The notes beneath the pieces were generated by a model. The model was given only the letters and a program-made list of their open reading frames with translations, did not search any database and was not told where the DNA came from. 64,000 bases of DNA from Miscanthus floridulus (taxonomy: Eukaryota; Streptophyta; Magnoliopsida; Poales; Poaceae): contig NC_089588.1 in assembly GCF_019320115.1 (NCBI RefSeq), forward strand, positions 120,525,707 to 120,589,706. Direction: 5' to 3'. Every line of letters starts with the position of its first letter. Position 1 is the stretch's first letter. Both the position numbers and the translations under genes were made by a program. Below, piece after piece: positions 43,774 through 54,652 of this stretch.

Positions 43774-44315
43774 GGCCCCGTTTGACAGGGCTTCCCCTTC
43801 AGTCTAGGACCCGTTTTCAGCTAAACAGGGTAAAATAAAACGGCTTCACCAGTGAAGCCCCATAAAACATACTCTTACAGAGGATTGGGTGCATGGGATG
43901 AAGCTAAAAATAGTGGCTTCACCCGGCTTCACCTCGCCCATGTGCAAACTAGGACAAGAGAGACCTATTTTGCCCCGCTCCAGGCGCACAGGGGCACGCA
44001 TCCGCTGGGGCTCGCGGTGCCGGCATGGTTGCACACGGCCACCGGGGCACTAGACATGGGTGCGCACGGCCGAAGCGTGTAGGGGCAGGAGCGGTCGCCG
44101 GGTTAGAGAAGCCCGTTAAATCGAAGGAAGAAGAAGGAATAGGAGAAAAAAGAAAAAAAGATGGGTACTATAGTCATTTTGTACCTTTGTTCTACTAGGA
44201 GCGACTGTTTCGCCAAACGGTTAAAAAAACAGCTCTTGCTCTATCGGGAGAGCCATTCGTGGAGCTAAAGCTGAAAAAACGGCTTCACTAAAGTGGAGCC
44301 GTGCCAAACGGGTCC
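43774..44315. mobile_element. Non-autonomous DNA transposon, GGCCCCGTTTG termini
   Basis: The left end GGCCCCGTTTGACAGGGCTTC pairs with the complement of the right end, GGACCCGTTTGGCACGGCTCC. CGGCTTCAC and CAGCTTTAG-like phrases recur on both sides. A GC-rich centre lies between. The right flank is TTA and the left flank GTT, so a PIF/Harbinger-type target is possible but not proven. About 542 bp. Confidence 0.6.
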
Positions 44316-44409
44316 TTAGGTATCCATTCTAGCGAAAGCACATGTAGCCTCAAAGCTCATAGATAATATGCTTATATATATAGGTTGTGAATATGTATAT
44401 ATGATTGTA

Positions 44410-44520
44410 CTCCCTCTATCCCAAATTGTAAGTATTTCTGTCTTTCTAGATACATAATAAATGCTATGTATGTCCTTGAAGAAATAGTTTGAATTCCAGA
44501 TATGTTTGGAACAAGGGAAG
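44410..44520. mobile_element. Stowaway-like MITE
   Basis: 111 bp between TA dinucleotides. The left end CTCCCTCTATCCCAAATTG and the complement of the right end CTTCCCTTGTTCC have the CTCCCTC-type Stowaway terminus. Confidence 0.7.
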
Positions 44521-44711
44521 TAAGTGTGAGTCAACATTTATATCAATGAGTTTGTTTGCGTTTAAAAAAAGAGTTATGTCCTTAAAGAAATAGTTTGAAT
44601 TACTACAAAGCCGTTAATTAATTAGGAGCACATATACAAAGCAGTCAGTCTCTAGAAACAGGTACACGCAGAGGCCAAGTTAATTAAGCAGAGTGAGCAG
44701 GGCGGACATCA

Positions 44712-45233
44712 CTATGCTGCGGCGCCAGGAGCGCGGCAGAGCGGGCAGGTGTCGTGCCCGCGCAGCCACTCGCCGACGCAGGCGGCGTGGAAGTAGTGCA
44801 TGCACACCGGCAGCACCCGGAGGACGTCGCCGTCGGCCAGCTCCGCCAGGCACGCACCACACGAGCCCTCGCGCCACCCGTCCTCCTTCCTGTACGTGCA
44901 CACCAGCGGTGGTTCGGCCGCCCGCACCGGCGACATCGCCTCCACGGCTGCGCCGGCCACCGTTGGTGACGGTGCCCTGTCGACCCAGCCTCCAGCTCCG
45001 CTGCTCTGCTGCCGCTGACGCACTCTGTTCCCTGGCCCGGCGACGACATCCTCCTCGTCGTTGTCCTTGTGGATCCACAAGCAGAGCAGCCTGAGCAGCA
45101 AGACGACGAGGATGAAGACGGGGAGGGCGATGGCCACTGTCTTCTTGAACTGCTCCTCGTCGGCCGTCGTCTGGCTGGGATTATTGCCGTAGTAGTACAT
45201 GCTCCCACCGCCATTGTTTTTGTGGTTGGCCAT
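44712..45233 (-). CDS. RING-H2 finger protein F, the only intact member of the cluster
   Basis: This is a probable membrane-anchored RING-type E3 ubiquitin ligase of the ATL-like kind. I chose the ATG at 45233 because ATGGCC plus an Asn/Gly-rich start is shared with copies B and E; an in-frame ATG 12 codons upstream (45269) is also possible. The 173-residue product has a membrane segment at residues 31-51 (KTVAIALPVFILVVLLLRLLC), an acidic linker, the family motif PPLVCTYRKEDGWREGS, and a complete RING-H2: C125, C128, C144, H146, H149, C152, C163, C166 (C-x2-C-x15-C-x-H-x2-H-x2-C-x10-C-x2-C) with Trp at residue 156. The GLD motif of classical ATLs is not obvious, so it may be a grass-specific subfamily. 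It is the only copy without a frame lesion or lost ligand. Confidence 0.88.
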   Translation of the reverse strand: MANHKNNGGGSMYYYGNNPSQTTADEEQFKKTVAIALPVFILVVLLLRLLCLWIHKDNDEEDVVAGPGNRVRQRQQSSGAGGWVDRAPSPTVAGAAVEAMSPVRAAEPPLVCTYRKEDGWREGSCGACLAELADGDVLRVLPVCMHYFHAACVGEWLRGHDTCPLCRAPGAAA

Positions 45234-45311
45234 CGAAATGAATGATCGATCACTGGCCGGTTTAGTCACCTAATGAAAGTAGACTACATGATGAAGGTTT
45301 ACTGGATGGCG

Positions 45312-45390
45312 TCGTCTTTTTGTGGGCGGCTAGGGGTTGACCACACTAACGATGATTGTTTCTTTGTTGCCGTCGACGGATCCATCCCCA
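45312..45390 (-). promoter_or_regulatory. Conserved upstream module of RING family, copy F
   Basis: CTTTTTGTGGGCGGCTAGGG, GTTGACCAC, AACGATGATTGTTTCTTTG and GACGGATCCATCC, about 80-155 bases upstream of the chosen start. It is more diverged than in B-E. Confidence 0.45.
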
Positions 45391-45645
45391 AGGGCTGACA
45401 ATGATGGGAAAACTGCTATGTACGTTCTAAAAGAAATTCTATATGATATATATAATGGTTTCTCCTTTTCGTTAGTAGCTACTCCGTGTTTATTTACCAC
45501 CTTTGACTTACTAATTAATGACAGAGAGGATATGACGATGGTTACTTGCATAAAGATTATTTAAGAAAGTTTGCATGAGGTTGATCATTGATCAAGGTCA
45601 GGACCATCGTTGGCTTAGGGTTTGATAAAAGAAGGGTAAGGAGGT

Positions 45646-46077
45646 GCCACGAGCCTAAATCAGGGGCCCAGCACCGAGCCAAATGGGCCAAGAAGGGCCC
45701 GTGACCCAAGCCTGGCCGACCCCTGACCCCCTGAGCGCGTGGTAGCCCGGGTGCACGGCCAGGGCCATGGGCCACCACCGCTCCACCAAATTCCTGACCT
45801 CCAAGCAATTCAGAGTAAATGAAGGAAAGTCGGAAAAAGTAGGAAAATTAATAAGAGATTTGTTTAATAAAATATATTACAATTTTGTTAGAGAACTAAA
45901 TAGTTACTTGGAATGAAAGCATTCCAGAGGTATAAGGACACTTTTTACAAAATTAGGTTGCTTGAGAGGCAAGTCTCGTAGGGACTATAAATATAGGAGC
46001 ATTGTAACCATTCCGATCGAGCAAACAAATATCTATTCCCCTACTTCTTGTCTCCTCTCTCCTGCGCTGCCGCCCCT

Positions 46078-46118
<41 letters not shown>

Positions 46119-46275
46119 CATGCGTCCTGACCCTGCCACACGCCGCCACCCCTGCCCTAGCACACCGCTGCCACCTCCTCCCCCATGCTCAGCGCAGCAG
46201 CGCCGCCGCCCCACACCGCCACCGCTCCACTGCCCTAGGTCACCCAACCAGCCACCACCGAGCAGGAGCATGACA
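45646..46275 (+). repeat. gypsy 5' LTR
   Basis: Starts TGCCACGAGCC and ends near GAGCATGACA. It contains TATAAATATAG near 45988 as a promoter TATA and a CT microsatellite (46080-46116). It pairs with 48319-48904. Confidence 0.78.
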
Positions 46276-46289
46276 CCTAGTATCTGTAG

Positions 46290-47330
46290 ACAAATCGATC
46301 CTTGCCACATCTTCATGACGACAGACAACCACATGGGATCCAGGAGCAACAACTCTTACCTCTTAGAACTCCGCCAGCTGATCAACAATTTCAGCACCAC
46401 CATCAGCAGCCAGTTCGAAGGGTACAATAGCATCCTCACCACCACTGACGCACGCCTGGCCGCAGTCAAACAGGAGCGTGCAATCGACAACGCCGCACCA
46501 AAATCAGCAGTCAAAACAATCGAATGCGCAGCGACAATCAAGTAGGTGAAGGTAGACACAAAGAACGCCATGGATTCTGTAGGTCGTGCCTTCCTAGGCT
46601 CCAAGTTGAGGGAACCACACTCTTCACAATGGTGCACATCATACAGGAAGTGTGCAACAATTTATTTACCTGCATAACCTCCCAAGCGGCTGTAACATCA
46701 TCACTTTCTCAACAACGACCAACGCCAACAGAAACAAACAACGTTGTAGCCACAACAGCAACCAGCCCCGCCAACAACAACAAAGATATAGGAACGGCAG
46801 CGATTCAAGATAGACATTTCAACCCTGACATATGATGGTTCCACAGACCCAACAGCATGGATTGGATGACTGGACCTGCTTTTCAGAGGACAGCCTTTCA
46901 CTAACGGCAATAAAATCACATGTGCCGCCCTACACCTAACGGGCGCAGCAAAAAGCTGGTACATCCGTCTCACCAAGGACACACAATTTCTTAATTGGGA
47001 CCACTTCGTCACTTCCATCAACAAGGACTTCGGGCACCTAATCAACAACAACAAATTTGGGTCCTCCGCAACAGGCAGTGTAGATGAGTACACCACCAAC
47101 AAATTCGAAATCTATATGTTGCATGCCAGCATATTGAACGAACAACGACAGGTCGGCTTCTACATCAACGGGTTAAAGGAACCCATAAGATCTTCAGTGG
47201 CCAAACACAATGCCCAGGAATTAGAAACCTACGTCATGTGGGCGCGAGCACATGAGCAACAAACGACGCAGTACAACAACCACATGATCAGAACATCAAT
47301 GCTCCAATAGACAAACAAATGGGCAGCAGC
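46290..47330 (+). pseudogene. gypsy gag remnant
   Basis: After an N-terminal stretch (46310-46545, ELRQLINNFSTTISSQFEG and charged coiled-coil-like sequence), a frame change leads to a retrotransposon gag domain near 46830-47280: LTYDGSTDPTAWI, then CAALHLTGAAKSWYI, then FGHLIN, SVDEYTTNKFE, QVGFYINGLKEPIRSSV and MWARAHEQQ. It would build particles in an intact element. Several stops and frame changes break it. Confidence 0.78.
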
Positions 47331-47499
47331 AACCTCGAGAAAGAGCAACATAGGCGCCCTGCACTTCTAGCAACACCCCCTCCAATGGTCACAACACCAC
47401 TAACAGCTCATCAACGTCCCAACGACGACCAAAATATCCATGTCTCAAAGGTGCTACTAGTTGCTTACCAACCCAGAACGGTGGGAACACCTGCATCAA

Positions 47500-47780
47500 G
47501 CTACTCGAGAGGAACCTCAACTACGAGCCATATCCATAGCCTTCATCAACAAAGTAGCGGGATCAAATTGGTACATAGAACAAGGGATGGTCTTTTACAA
47601 CAGCCGCTGCTACTTACCAGCAACATCACTACTATTGCCAGAATTGTTAGAATACCTCAACACAATAAATCTATGACTACTAGTGGTAGGCTTCCATAAT
47701 ACTACCAAGGCAATCACCTCTGCATTCCCAAACAGTATCTTACAAGAGTGTGGCCACAACGTGTCCTATCATCTGCATCA
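47500..47780 (+). pseudogene. gypsy integrase zinc-binding region scrap
   Basis: The frame reading NWYIEQGMVFYNSRCYLPATS and LLPELLEYL, followed after a stop by VVGFHNTTKA, resembles the region just before and inside the HHCC integrase domain of gypsy polyproteins. The RT/RNase H part that should precede it is absent, so a large internal deletion joins gag to this point. Confidence 0.55.
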
Positions 47781-48318
47781 ATACTTTTCTTCAACAACAC
47801 GGACTCCCGATTCCTCTCCATTGATGACATCTATATCACCAACAACAACACATCAGGTCAACACTGCATCTCACCATCAGAACATGACATAGGCAACATG
47901 CATTTTGGCACCTTGGAGAATCAATCAACTCTGCCCCCAAAAAGGATAACAATAGCCTTATGTGTCCAATGTACACATCATTATAGCTCCAGTATACAAC
48001 CTCCATCAACCTCCAAAAACAATGAAGGTAATTCCACTATGATGGAGCACTTTAGAGCAACATGTTAGCTAGAGCAAAAAAACTTGTGGACTGACAACCA
48101 GACTAGGCACCTACAACTACTACATTTTCGAGTATATCGGCAGCTGCCAATATTGCTTTGAATTCTCTGCTGACAATAGTACAAGCAACAACACCACGAC
48201 AAGCCAACGACTTGTCTGCTTATAGGCAATACCATACGACGGAACCTTCCAGTCGACGGCCTCCAGCACTAGACCATGATTCGGCGCGAGGACGCACCGA
48301 GTGGACACGGTGGGGAGA

Positions 48319-48904
48319 TGTCACATGCCTAGATAAGGGGCCCAGCACCGAGCCAAACGGGCCAGGAAGGGCCCGTGACCCAACCTTGGCCGACCCTAGA
48401 CTCCCTGTGCGCGCGGCAGCCAGGGCTCATGGCTAGGGGGCGGGCCACCACCGCTCCACCAAATTCCCAACATCCGAAGCAATTCAGAATAAATGAAGGA
48501 AAGTTAGGAAAAGTAGGAAAACTAATTAGAGATTCGTTTAAGAATATAGATTACGATTTTCTTAGAGAAATAAATAGTTACTTGTAATGAAATCAATTCA
48601 GATCTATATGGACTCTTTCTATGAAATTAGGTTGTTTGAGACGCAAATCTCACAGGGACTATAAATATAGGGGCATTGTAACCATTTGGATGAAGTAAAG
48701 AAATAATCTATTCCCCTGTCCTTTCTCTCCTCTCTCCTGCGCCGCGACCCCATCCCTCTCTCTCTCGCTCACGCGCACCCGACCCTGGTGCACGCCACTG
48801 CCCCAGCCCTAGCACACCACCACTACATCCTCCCCCATGTCCGGCGCAGCAGCGCCTCCGCCCCACGCCGCCACCGGTCCACCACCTGAGCAGGAGCGTG
48901 AACA
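48319..48904 (+). repeat. gypsy 3' LTR
   Basis: Starts TGTCACATGCCTAG, preceded by the purine-rich tract GGTGGGGAGA. Ends near GAGCGTGAACA. Confidence 0.78.
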
Positions 48905-49649
48905 GAAGTGAGACTTGGTTCTACTTGAGTCGATGGTATGTTCGTGGATGGAAATAGCCAAATGTAACCAGGGGTATGGAGTCCGATTTCAAGACTATAA
49001 CGTATTGAAACATATGAGGTAACCGCTAAATGAATTGCTAAGCCGTAACTAGTCCATGTAACCAAGCAACAAGCTATGCATTTCATGGTGAGGCACGGGT
49101 ATATTTATTAGTACAAAATAAAATAGAGAAGGTTAAGTAACTTCGAATATTGGAGTACTTATAAACTTGCAACCCTAGTCTTACCTTAGTAGATATGCTG
49201 AGTTAATCACAAGGTATTATGTTTCCTAATAGTTTGAAAACTAGTATTCAAGCAGTGGCAATTTTTTTTCCCTCAATAACCGGTGCTCCATATACATCAC
49301 TGTTGAATGTGCATAAAAATATGTATAGACAGAAGACAAATAATATATTATAACTCTCTAACTATGCAACTATATGCACACATATACACATTCATTCCTG
49401 GTGTGCAACTATTGTCAAAAAAAATTCCTGGTGTGCAAGGTGCACATGCTTTTAAGGGCACATTTGGTTCCCACCGTGACTTCGCCTAGCCTTTTTGCCT
49501 TGCCTAGCTTGCAGATATGAACAACAAAACGCTTGCCAAACCAAGTGAGTAATTTTGGCTCTCTCATGCAAGCAAGGGAAGTCTTGCCTGAACAGATTAC
49601 AAGATGCACTACACACATGTACACGTAAAGGCCAAGTTAAAGCAGAGTG
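48905..49649. other. Intergenic, no gene
   Basis: AT-rich. A 17-base phrase TTCCTGGTGTGCAA occurs twice (about 49395 and 49427), a small direct repeat. Nothing else is recognised. Confidence 0.4.
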
Positions 49650-50166
49650 AGCTAGATGGCACCACCGGCAGGTGTGGTGTGCACGCAGCCACTCGTCGAC
49701 CCAGGTGGCACGGAAGTAGTGCATGCATGTCGGCAGCACCCTAATAGCCTCGCCGTCGGCTAGGTCCGCCAGGCACACCCCACACGAGCCCTCTCGCCAC
49801 CCGTCAGCCCTCCTATACATGCACATGCGCCTGCACTGGCGCTGAACCCACCTCGACGGCGGTAGCCACCGTCGATGGTACGCCATCCCCGCCTCCGGTT
49901 TTGTTCCTCCATGCCGGAAGCGACCGGAGTTGAGGAAATATATACCCACTTCGGGTGTTGTTGCTCGGTAGATACCTTTGCCTCCGCCGACGGTCGTCGT
50001 CGACGTCATGCTCCTGCTCCTCCGTACTCGACTGTAGGTGCGAACAAAGGCACAGCAAGAAAATGATGGCCACAAAGAAGGCGGAGAGCATGGCGACCAG
50101 CTTCGGCTCCACCGGGCCATCAGAATCCTCTTGCTGGCCCTGGTCATTGTTGTTGTATGTGACCAT
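49650..50166 (-). pseudogene. RING-H2 finger gene G, frameshifted and with lost zinc ligands
   Basis: The likely start is ATG at 50166 (MVTYNNNDQGQQ). The membrane segment is LVAMLSAFFVAIIFLLCLC, then a STEEQEHDVDDDRRRR linker. The frame runs to a stop at 49813, while the RING continues in another frame: RRADGWREGSCGVC, LADLADGEAIRVLPTCMHYF, then RATWVDEWL and HHTCRWCHL. The second His of the H2 pair is Arg and the following Cys is Trp, so the zinc site is destroyed independently of the frameshift. The end is undefined because the normal stop is gone. Confidence 0.8.
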
Positions 50167-50254
50167 GGTGGATCGTCGACTCATCGATCACTGCATGTTC
50201 AATCACAGCTTAACTCACTAGTGATTACAGGGATCAATGTTTTACTCCATGGTT

Positions 50255-50850
50255 AGTCGCCTTTTTGTAGGGGCTGGGTGGGTTAGCCCAACCGAGAAAA
50301 TTTCTTATTTGGCCCTGGTTTAAAGTTGTCTTTCTTCCTTGGCCCTGAAACAAAATTTCTTACCTATTTGGCCTCACTCGAAGTTTCGTTTTCCAATCTG
50401 GCCTTACCGTCATCTCCCACCTCTAACACCGTTAAGTGGCACACGAAAAGACCAAACTGTCCCTGAGACATTATGAGAAACCAAAGGTCACCCAGGCACC
50501 ATAACAACATAATTTTGAGCACTTTGAATCCAATTTTCATAACACAAATTTTTATGTTATGAAAATTGGATTCAAAGTGCTCAAAATTATGTTGTTATGT
50601 TGTCTGGGTGACCTTTGGTTTCTCATAATGTCTTAGGGGCAGTTTGGTCTTTTCGTGTGCCACTTAACGGTGTTAGAGGCGGGAGATGACGGTAAGGCCA
50701 GATTGGAAAACGAAACTTCGAGTGAGGCCAAATAGGTAAGAAATTTTGTTTCAGGACCAAGGAAGAAGGATAACTTTAAACCAGGGTCAAATAAGAAATT
50801 GCCCCTTGTTTGTTTGTTGCCATTGGTGGATCCATTGCCATGGGGTAATG
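50255..50850 (-). promoter_or_regulatory. Conserved upstream module of RING family, copy G, split by a fold-back MITE
   Basis: CTTTTTGTAGGGGCTGGGTG lies at 50258-50280, and the second half TTTGTTGCCATTGGTGGATCC at about 50813-50835. The two halves are separated by the palindromic element at 50299-50800. Confidence 0.5.
50299..50800. mobile_element. Fold-back MITE, near-perfect palindrome of about 500 bp
   Basis: AATTTCTTATTTGG at 50299 is matched by CAAATAAGAAATT ending at 50800. The complementarity continues through GGTTTAAAGTT, AACAAAATTTCTTACC, CAACATAATTTTGAGCAC and ATTTTCATAACA to a loop of under ten bases near 50550. Mismatches are few. Transcription would give a long hairpin RNA. Confidence 0.88.
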
Positions 50851-52081
50851 ATGAGATGACTTGCATCATCATGATGGCAACCCTCTGTGTGTAAGTTGGA
50901 ATGATCTTTCCCGTTCCTTATCTTAGTACCTATTAAATTCGTTGAAGGACGTACTTACATGCAGTAGTTTGGCCGTCAGTTATAAATTTGACACTAGAGA
51001 GACACCGTACCAACATATTGTGCAAACACCTTATTATCACTAACAGGAGTTGTAATCTTTATTGTTGCATACCATTATATTGTAAGTAAAGTGATAAGAA
51101 TAGGTGCTTCGGGAGAACAGAACAAGTACCATAAGGGGAATCATTGAAAATTCAAGAACGCACCTAGTTTCTAACTACAGATATAAAATTTTGCACACGG
51201 TTTTGTTCTCTTATCTTTTGCTTTTTTTTTAGCTCTCCTTTCTGATCACCTAGCATATGGCAAAGCTCTTGCCATGTTTTTTTTTAAAAACACCTTAGTA
51301 GAAACCAATGATGACACATACTAATTACAGTCCATGAGGCAACAGGCAAGGATAATCGGCCGGCCAAATTTGTAGAAGTACTACAATAGATGATTTAGGT
51401 AATTACTAGCAAGTGCAAAATGACCAAACTAGATACCTGATACGCCAAATTAGGATTAATCATCAATACCATGTACCTGCAAGTCTGCAATAATGTGCAA
51501 CTGAAACCTGCTGTAGTTTTGCCTAAGCCTGATGCCGAACGCGACTACGCCCGCAGCCAAAATAAAATAAACGATGAGTCGAGAAAGAACAAGAGGCCAA
51601 GGGTGACGACTAGGCACACGTAGCCTGCCCACCGGATTTTCTTTTTTTTTAAAAGGTCAGAAGGGGAGTCCCCTACCTATTTTTTGGTATTTTATATATA
51701 TGGAAAAGAATACAGTATTTACAGTTTACAAGGCTCTCAAAGCCCAAGGGAAAAGGAGAAACAAACATTAAGAAAAATTCTCGCACCGCCTAATGAGGGG
51801 GTCCCTAATTTTCTGCTTGGCCTTGATACAGAAGGATTGCCTTTGTTAGCAGAACAGAAGGCAACAGCATAGTGCTCAGAAATCAGATGATTTATTCATT
51901 CATCATCTGCTATTCTGCTGGGCGTAGCTAGTTAGACTATTAGAAAAGTTTGACTTAGACAAAGCTAAAACAAACTATAATTTGAAACACAAGGAGTATA
52001 CAGTAATATTAAGAGGCCATGGGCGCAGAAGGCTGACAGGAGTGGTAGGTTCCGTCCATCCTCTCTGCAGTCTTCTCCTCC
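50851..52081. other. Intergenic between RING G and the PUF gene
   Basis: No gene was recognised. It includes short T-rich tracts and, at 51930-52005, half of a Stowaway-like MITE (AACTATAATTTGAAACACAAGGAGTA). This is the 3' flank of the PUF gene. Confidence 0.45.
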
Positions 52082-53008
52082 TCATTCATTGTTCACCAGA
52101 AGTACAGGCCTCCCCTCTGCAAGTGCAACAACAAAATCATCATCAGAAGAAGCCAAGACAGGTCAGTGTTGCTTGTTGCTGGCGAAGAGGCAGGAACCTC
52201 ATCACCAGCATTCAGCAAAAGGGGACATCAGCAAGGCATGTATATACCACCATACCCTTGGCACTGAGGAGCCTCTCCATGGCAGCGATGACGTGCCTGC
52301 CATGTGGGTACCTCTTCAGGTTGTCTGCATTGTTCCTGGCCACGTCCAGCAGCAGGCCCACCTGCTGCTCCTCCGCCGTCACCACCATCTTCTGGATGAC
52401 AAAGTTCGCGTATGGATTGATCATCATGTCCTGCACAAAGTTCGCGTCTGGATGACAAAGTTCGCGTATGGATACACATATATTTTTTCAATCATGTTCT
52501 CTGTATTTCCTATATAGTAAGTTAGTAACTAGTAGGAAAATCTGCCACAGGTAACCAACCACGAGATGTTCGAAGAGATGGCTGCCGGTGTCGCCGAGGA
52601 TCTCATTTATGATGAGCTGCCGGTCCTCCTGGCTCCCCACCACCAGGCACTTCTCCAACACATTGGACGCAAACTTGTGATAACACATGCTCATCACGAG
52701 CCTGTCAAATTTCCTCACTATCATGGACCGAGTGGCCTGGCCTCCATGCTCGAGCAAGTGCTGCACCACGTAGTTTCCGAATGGGTCTGCTGACAGCTTG
52801 TTAGCAAACTCGATAATCTCCGCTGTCAGCGTGTGGTAAACCTCGGGGTTGTCACAATGGGCCAGCACTTTCTGGAAACAGCAAGCAGTTGGGAAAAAGA
52901 ACCGAATCAGATCAGATGATGGTAAGTTGAGTTGAATTAGATGCATGATTGCATACAAAACACTGAAAATACAAATAATCGATGAGCAACCATACCTGAA
53001 TCACACGA

Positions 53009-53095
53009 TTAGTACTGACCCCTAGTACAGGCGGTGGACTTGGCCGCCTGTATAAATGCCTCTACCACCGCCTGTGAAAACGTTTTCTGTACCAA
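53009..53095 (-). mobile_element. Tiny MITE-like insertion in PUF repeat 5
   Basis: Between the codons for HPY and RVIQ lie 91 bases where six are expected, an 85-bp excess. On the minus strand the insert starts TTGGTACAGAAAACG and the complement of its end is TTAGTACTGACCCC. Both lead into ACAGGCGGTGG, giving imperfect terminal inverted repeats of about 28 bases. It brings a TAG stop and a frame shift. Confidence 0.6.
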
Positions 53096-54652
53096 TGCAT
53101 AGGGATGGATGGATAGTGCCTTGGCCCTTCCACAGAAGCTTCGGAAAATGAATTGGATATGCTTCGGTGGCAGGCACTCTACACATTTTTGAATCACATG
53201 GCTCGCGAACTGGTCGCGAACACATTTCAGCAATTTGATTTTGACCTCTTTGGCTATCACAATCTTCTGATCGTCCCCCCCCTACAGCCAAAGCCTGAAA
53301 CAAAGAAAACAATTGGGTAGTAGGATCAGTGATACACTTCCCTGCTTCAAAAATATGTCGTTATTAGTATCAGTGCACATGACTAAGCAATACATATTAA
53401 TATGAACACTAAAAAACAGAGGTCATAAAAAAAACATGAGTGCATCCTTCCAAGTCACAGAAATACTGTATATGTATATGTACATGTACATGGCTATATA
53501 GTGAAAATCATTTCTGAATTAGACAATATTGGCTAGCTCACCTTCTGGATGACTCGGCAACCGTACATATCACGGCTTAGGGGAAGCACATGGCCCATCA
53601 GACGACTGATGAGCTCACGTTTGCAGGACTGTGGTCCATGCTCTAGAATCTGAAGGCAAAACAAAGATAATGAATTAGTAATTTAATTTCTACAGGCATG
53701 CTCAACTTATGTCCTTGTGCATGTGATTCAGAAATTCTAGTAAAAAAGAAACAATGCCACAGCATACATATATAATATATTGGATCGGGTTGGAGAAACT
53801 TAAACCTTCTGGACGGCATGATTTCCAAACACATCAATGGCAAGCATACGGACACAAGGCATGATTTCCTCATAAACCATAACGATCTCTTGAGGCGTTG
53901 CCACCTCGATCGCCTGCTGTACAAAGCGGCTCCCATTGGCATCAGCACTGCATGCAAAAGTTGATTAAAGCTAGGAATTGAAGGTAAATCATATATAGTG
54001 CAATATTGGAAGGCTGAAAGTAATTAAATTTTTATGCACACCAGGAAGCTGCTACTTGGCCCTTGATGTGCATGAGCCTCAAGGAAGGGTTCGTCACCGG
54101 AGCCACCATTTGCTCCTGGTGAATAGAAGGGATCGTATTGTTCAATCCACTAGCTCCATAATGCTGGACATGAGAGGAGCCAGCAGAAGGAACTCTTTGT
54201 TGTTGAACAACCGTAGTACTGGTATCTGCATCCACTAGATTGTCCCCATAACTTGACACCTGAGCATCATGAGCACGGTGGGTGTTCTGCTCCTGGACAA
54301 CCTGCTGGGGGAGGCTCCTAGAAGTGGTCATGTAAGGGACATTGCAAGCATGAAAATATGCCACATGGACCCCAATCAATTGTTCATATCTCTTCATGGC
54401 ATCCTCGCTCAACGGTGTAGCTTCTTCATAGTCCTCCACATTTCCTGGGGCACCTAAATTCTTGTCACCAAAGAAAGAAGCGGGGGCAGCAATAGGCACA
54501 GGGTTTTCGGTAGTTCGCTTCACATTGTTATCCTGCACACACATTCCTTGTGAAGAAGAGGAATGGATGCCTCTAGGAAAAAATGTTGGTAATTGTCTCC
54601 TGGCCTGAATATGGAGACACGGTTGCAGTGTTGCAATTGCCTTTGAATCAAC

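Larger units (their letters stand above)
45646..48904 (+). mobile_element. Ty3/gypsy LTR retrotransposon, internally deleted
   Basis: Two similar LTRs (about 45646-46275 and 48319-48904) share GGGGCCCAGCACCGAGCC, CACCACCGCTCCACCAAATT, GGGACTATAAATATAGG and TCTCCTCTCTCCTGCGC in the same order. They bracket about 2 kb containing a gypsy gag and an integrase zinc-binding scrap. Reverse transcriptase and RNase H are missing. The borders start TG and end CA, but I did not find a clean target duplication, so the ends are approximate. Confidence 0.82.

Noticed and set aside
53008..53098. The PUF exon insert as an unannotated intron
   Set aside because: A GTACAG...GTCAG pair exists at its ends, but splicing it leaves TAC TAA, an immediate stop. 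The inverted-repeat ends fit an inserted element better.
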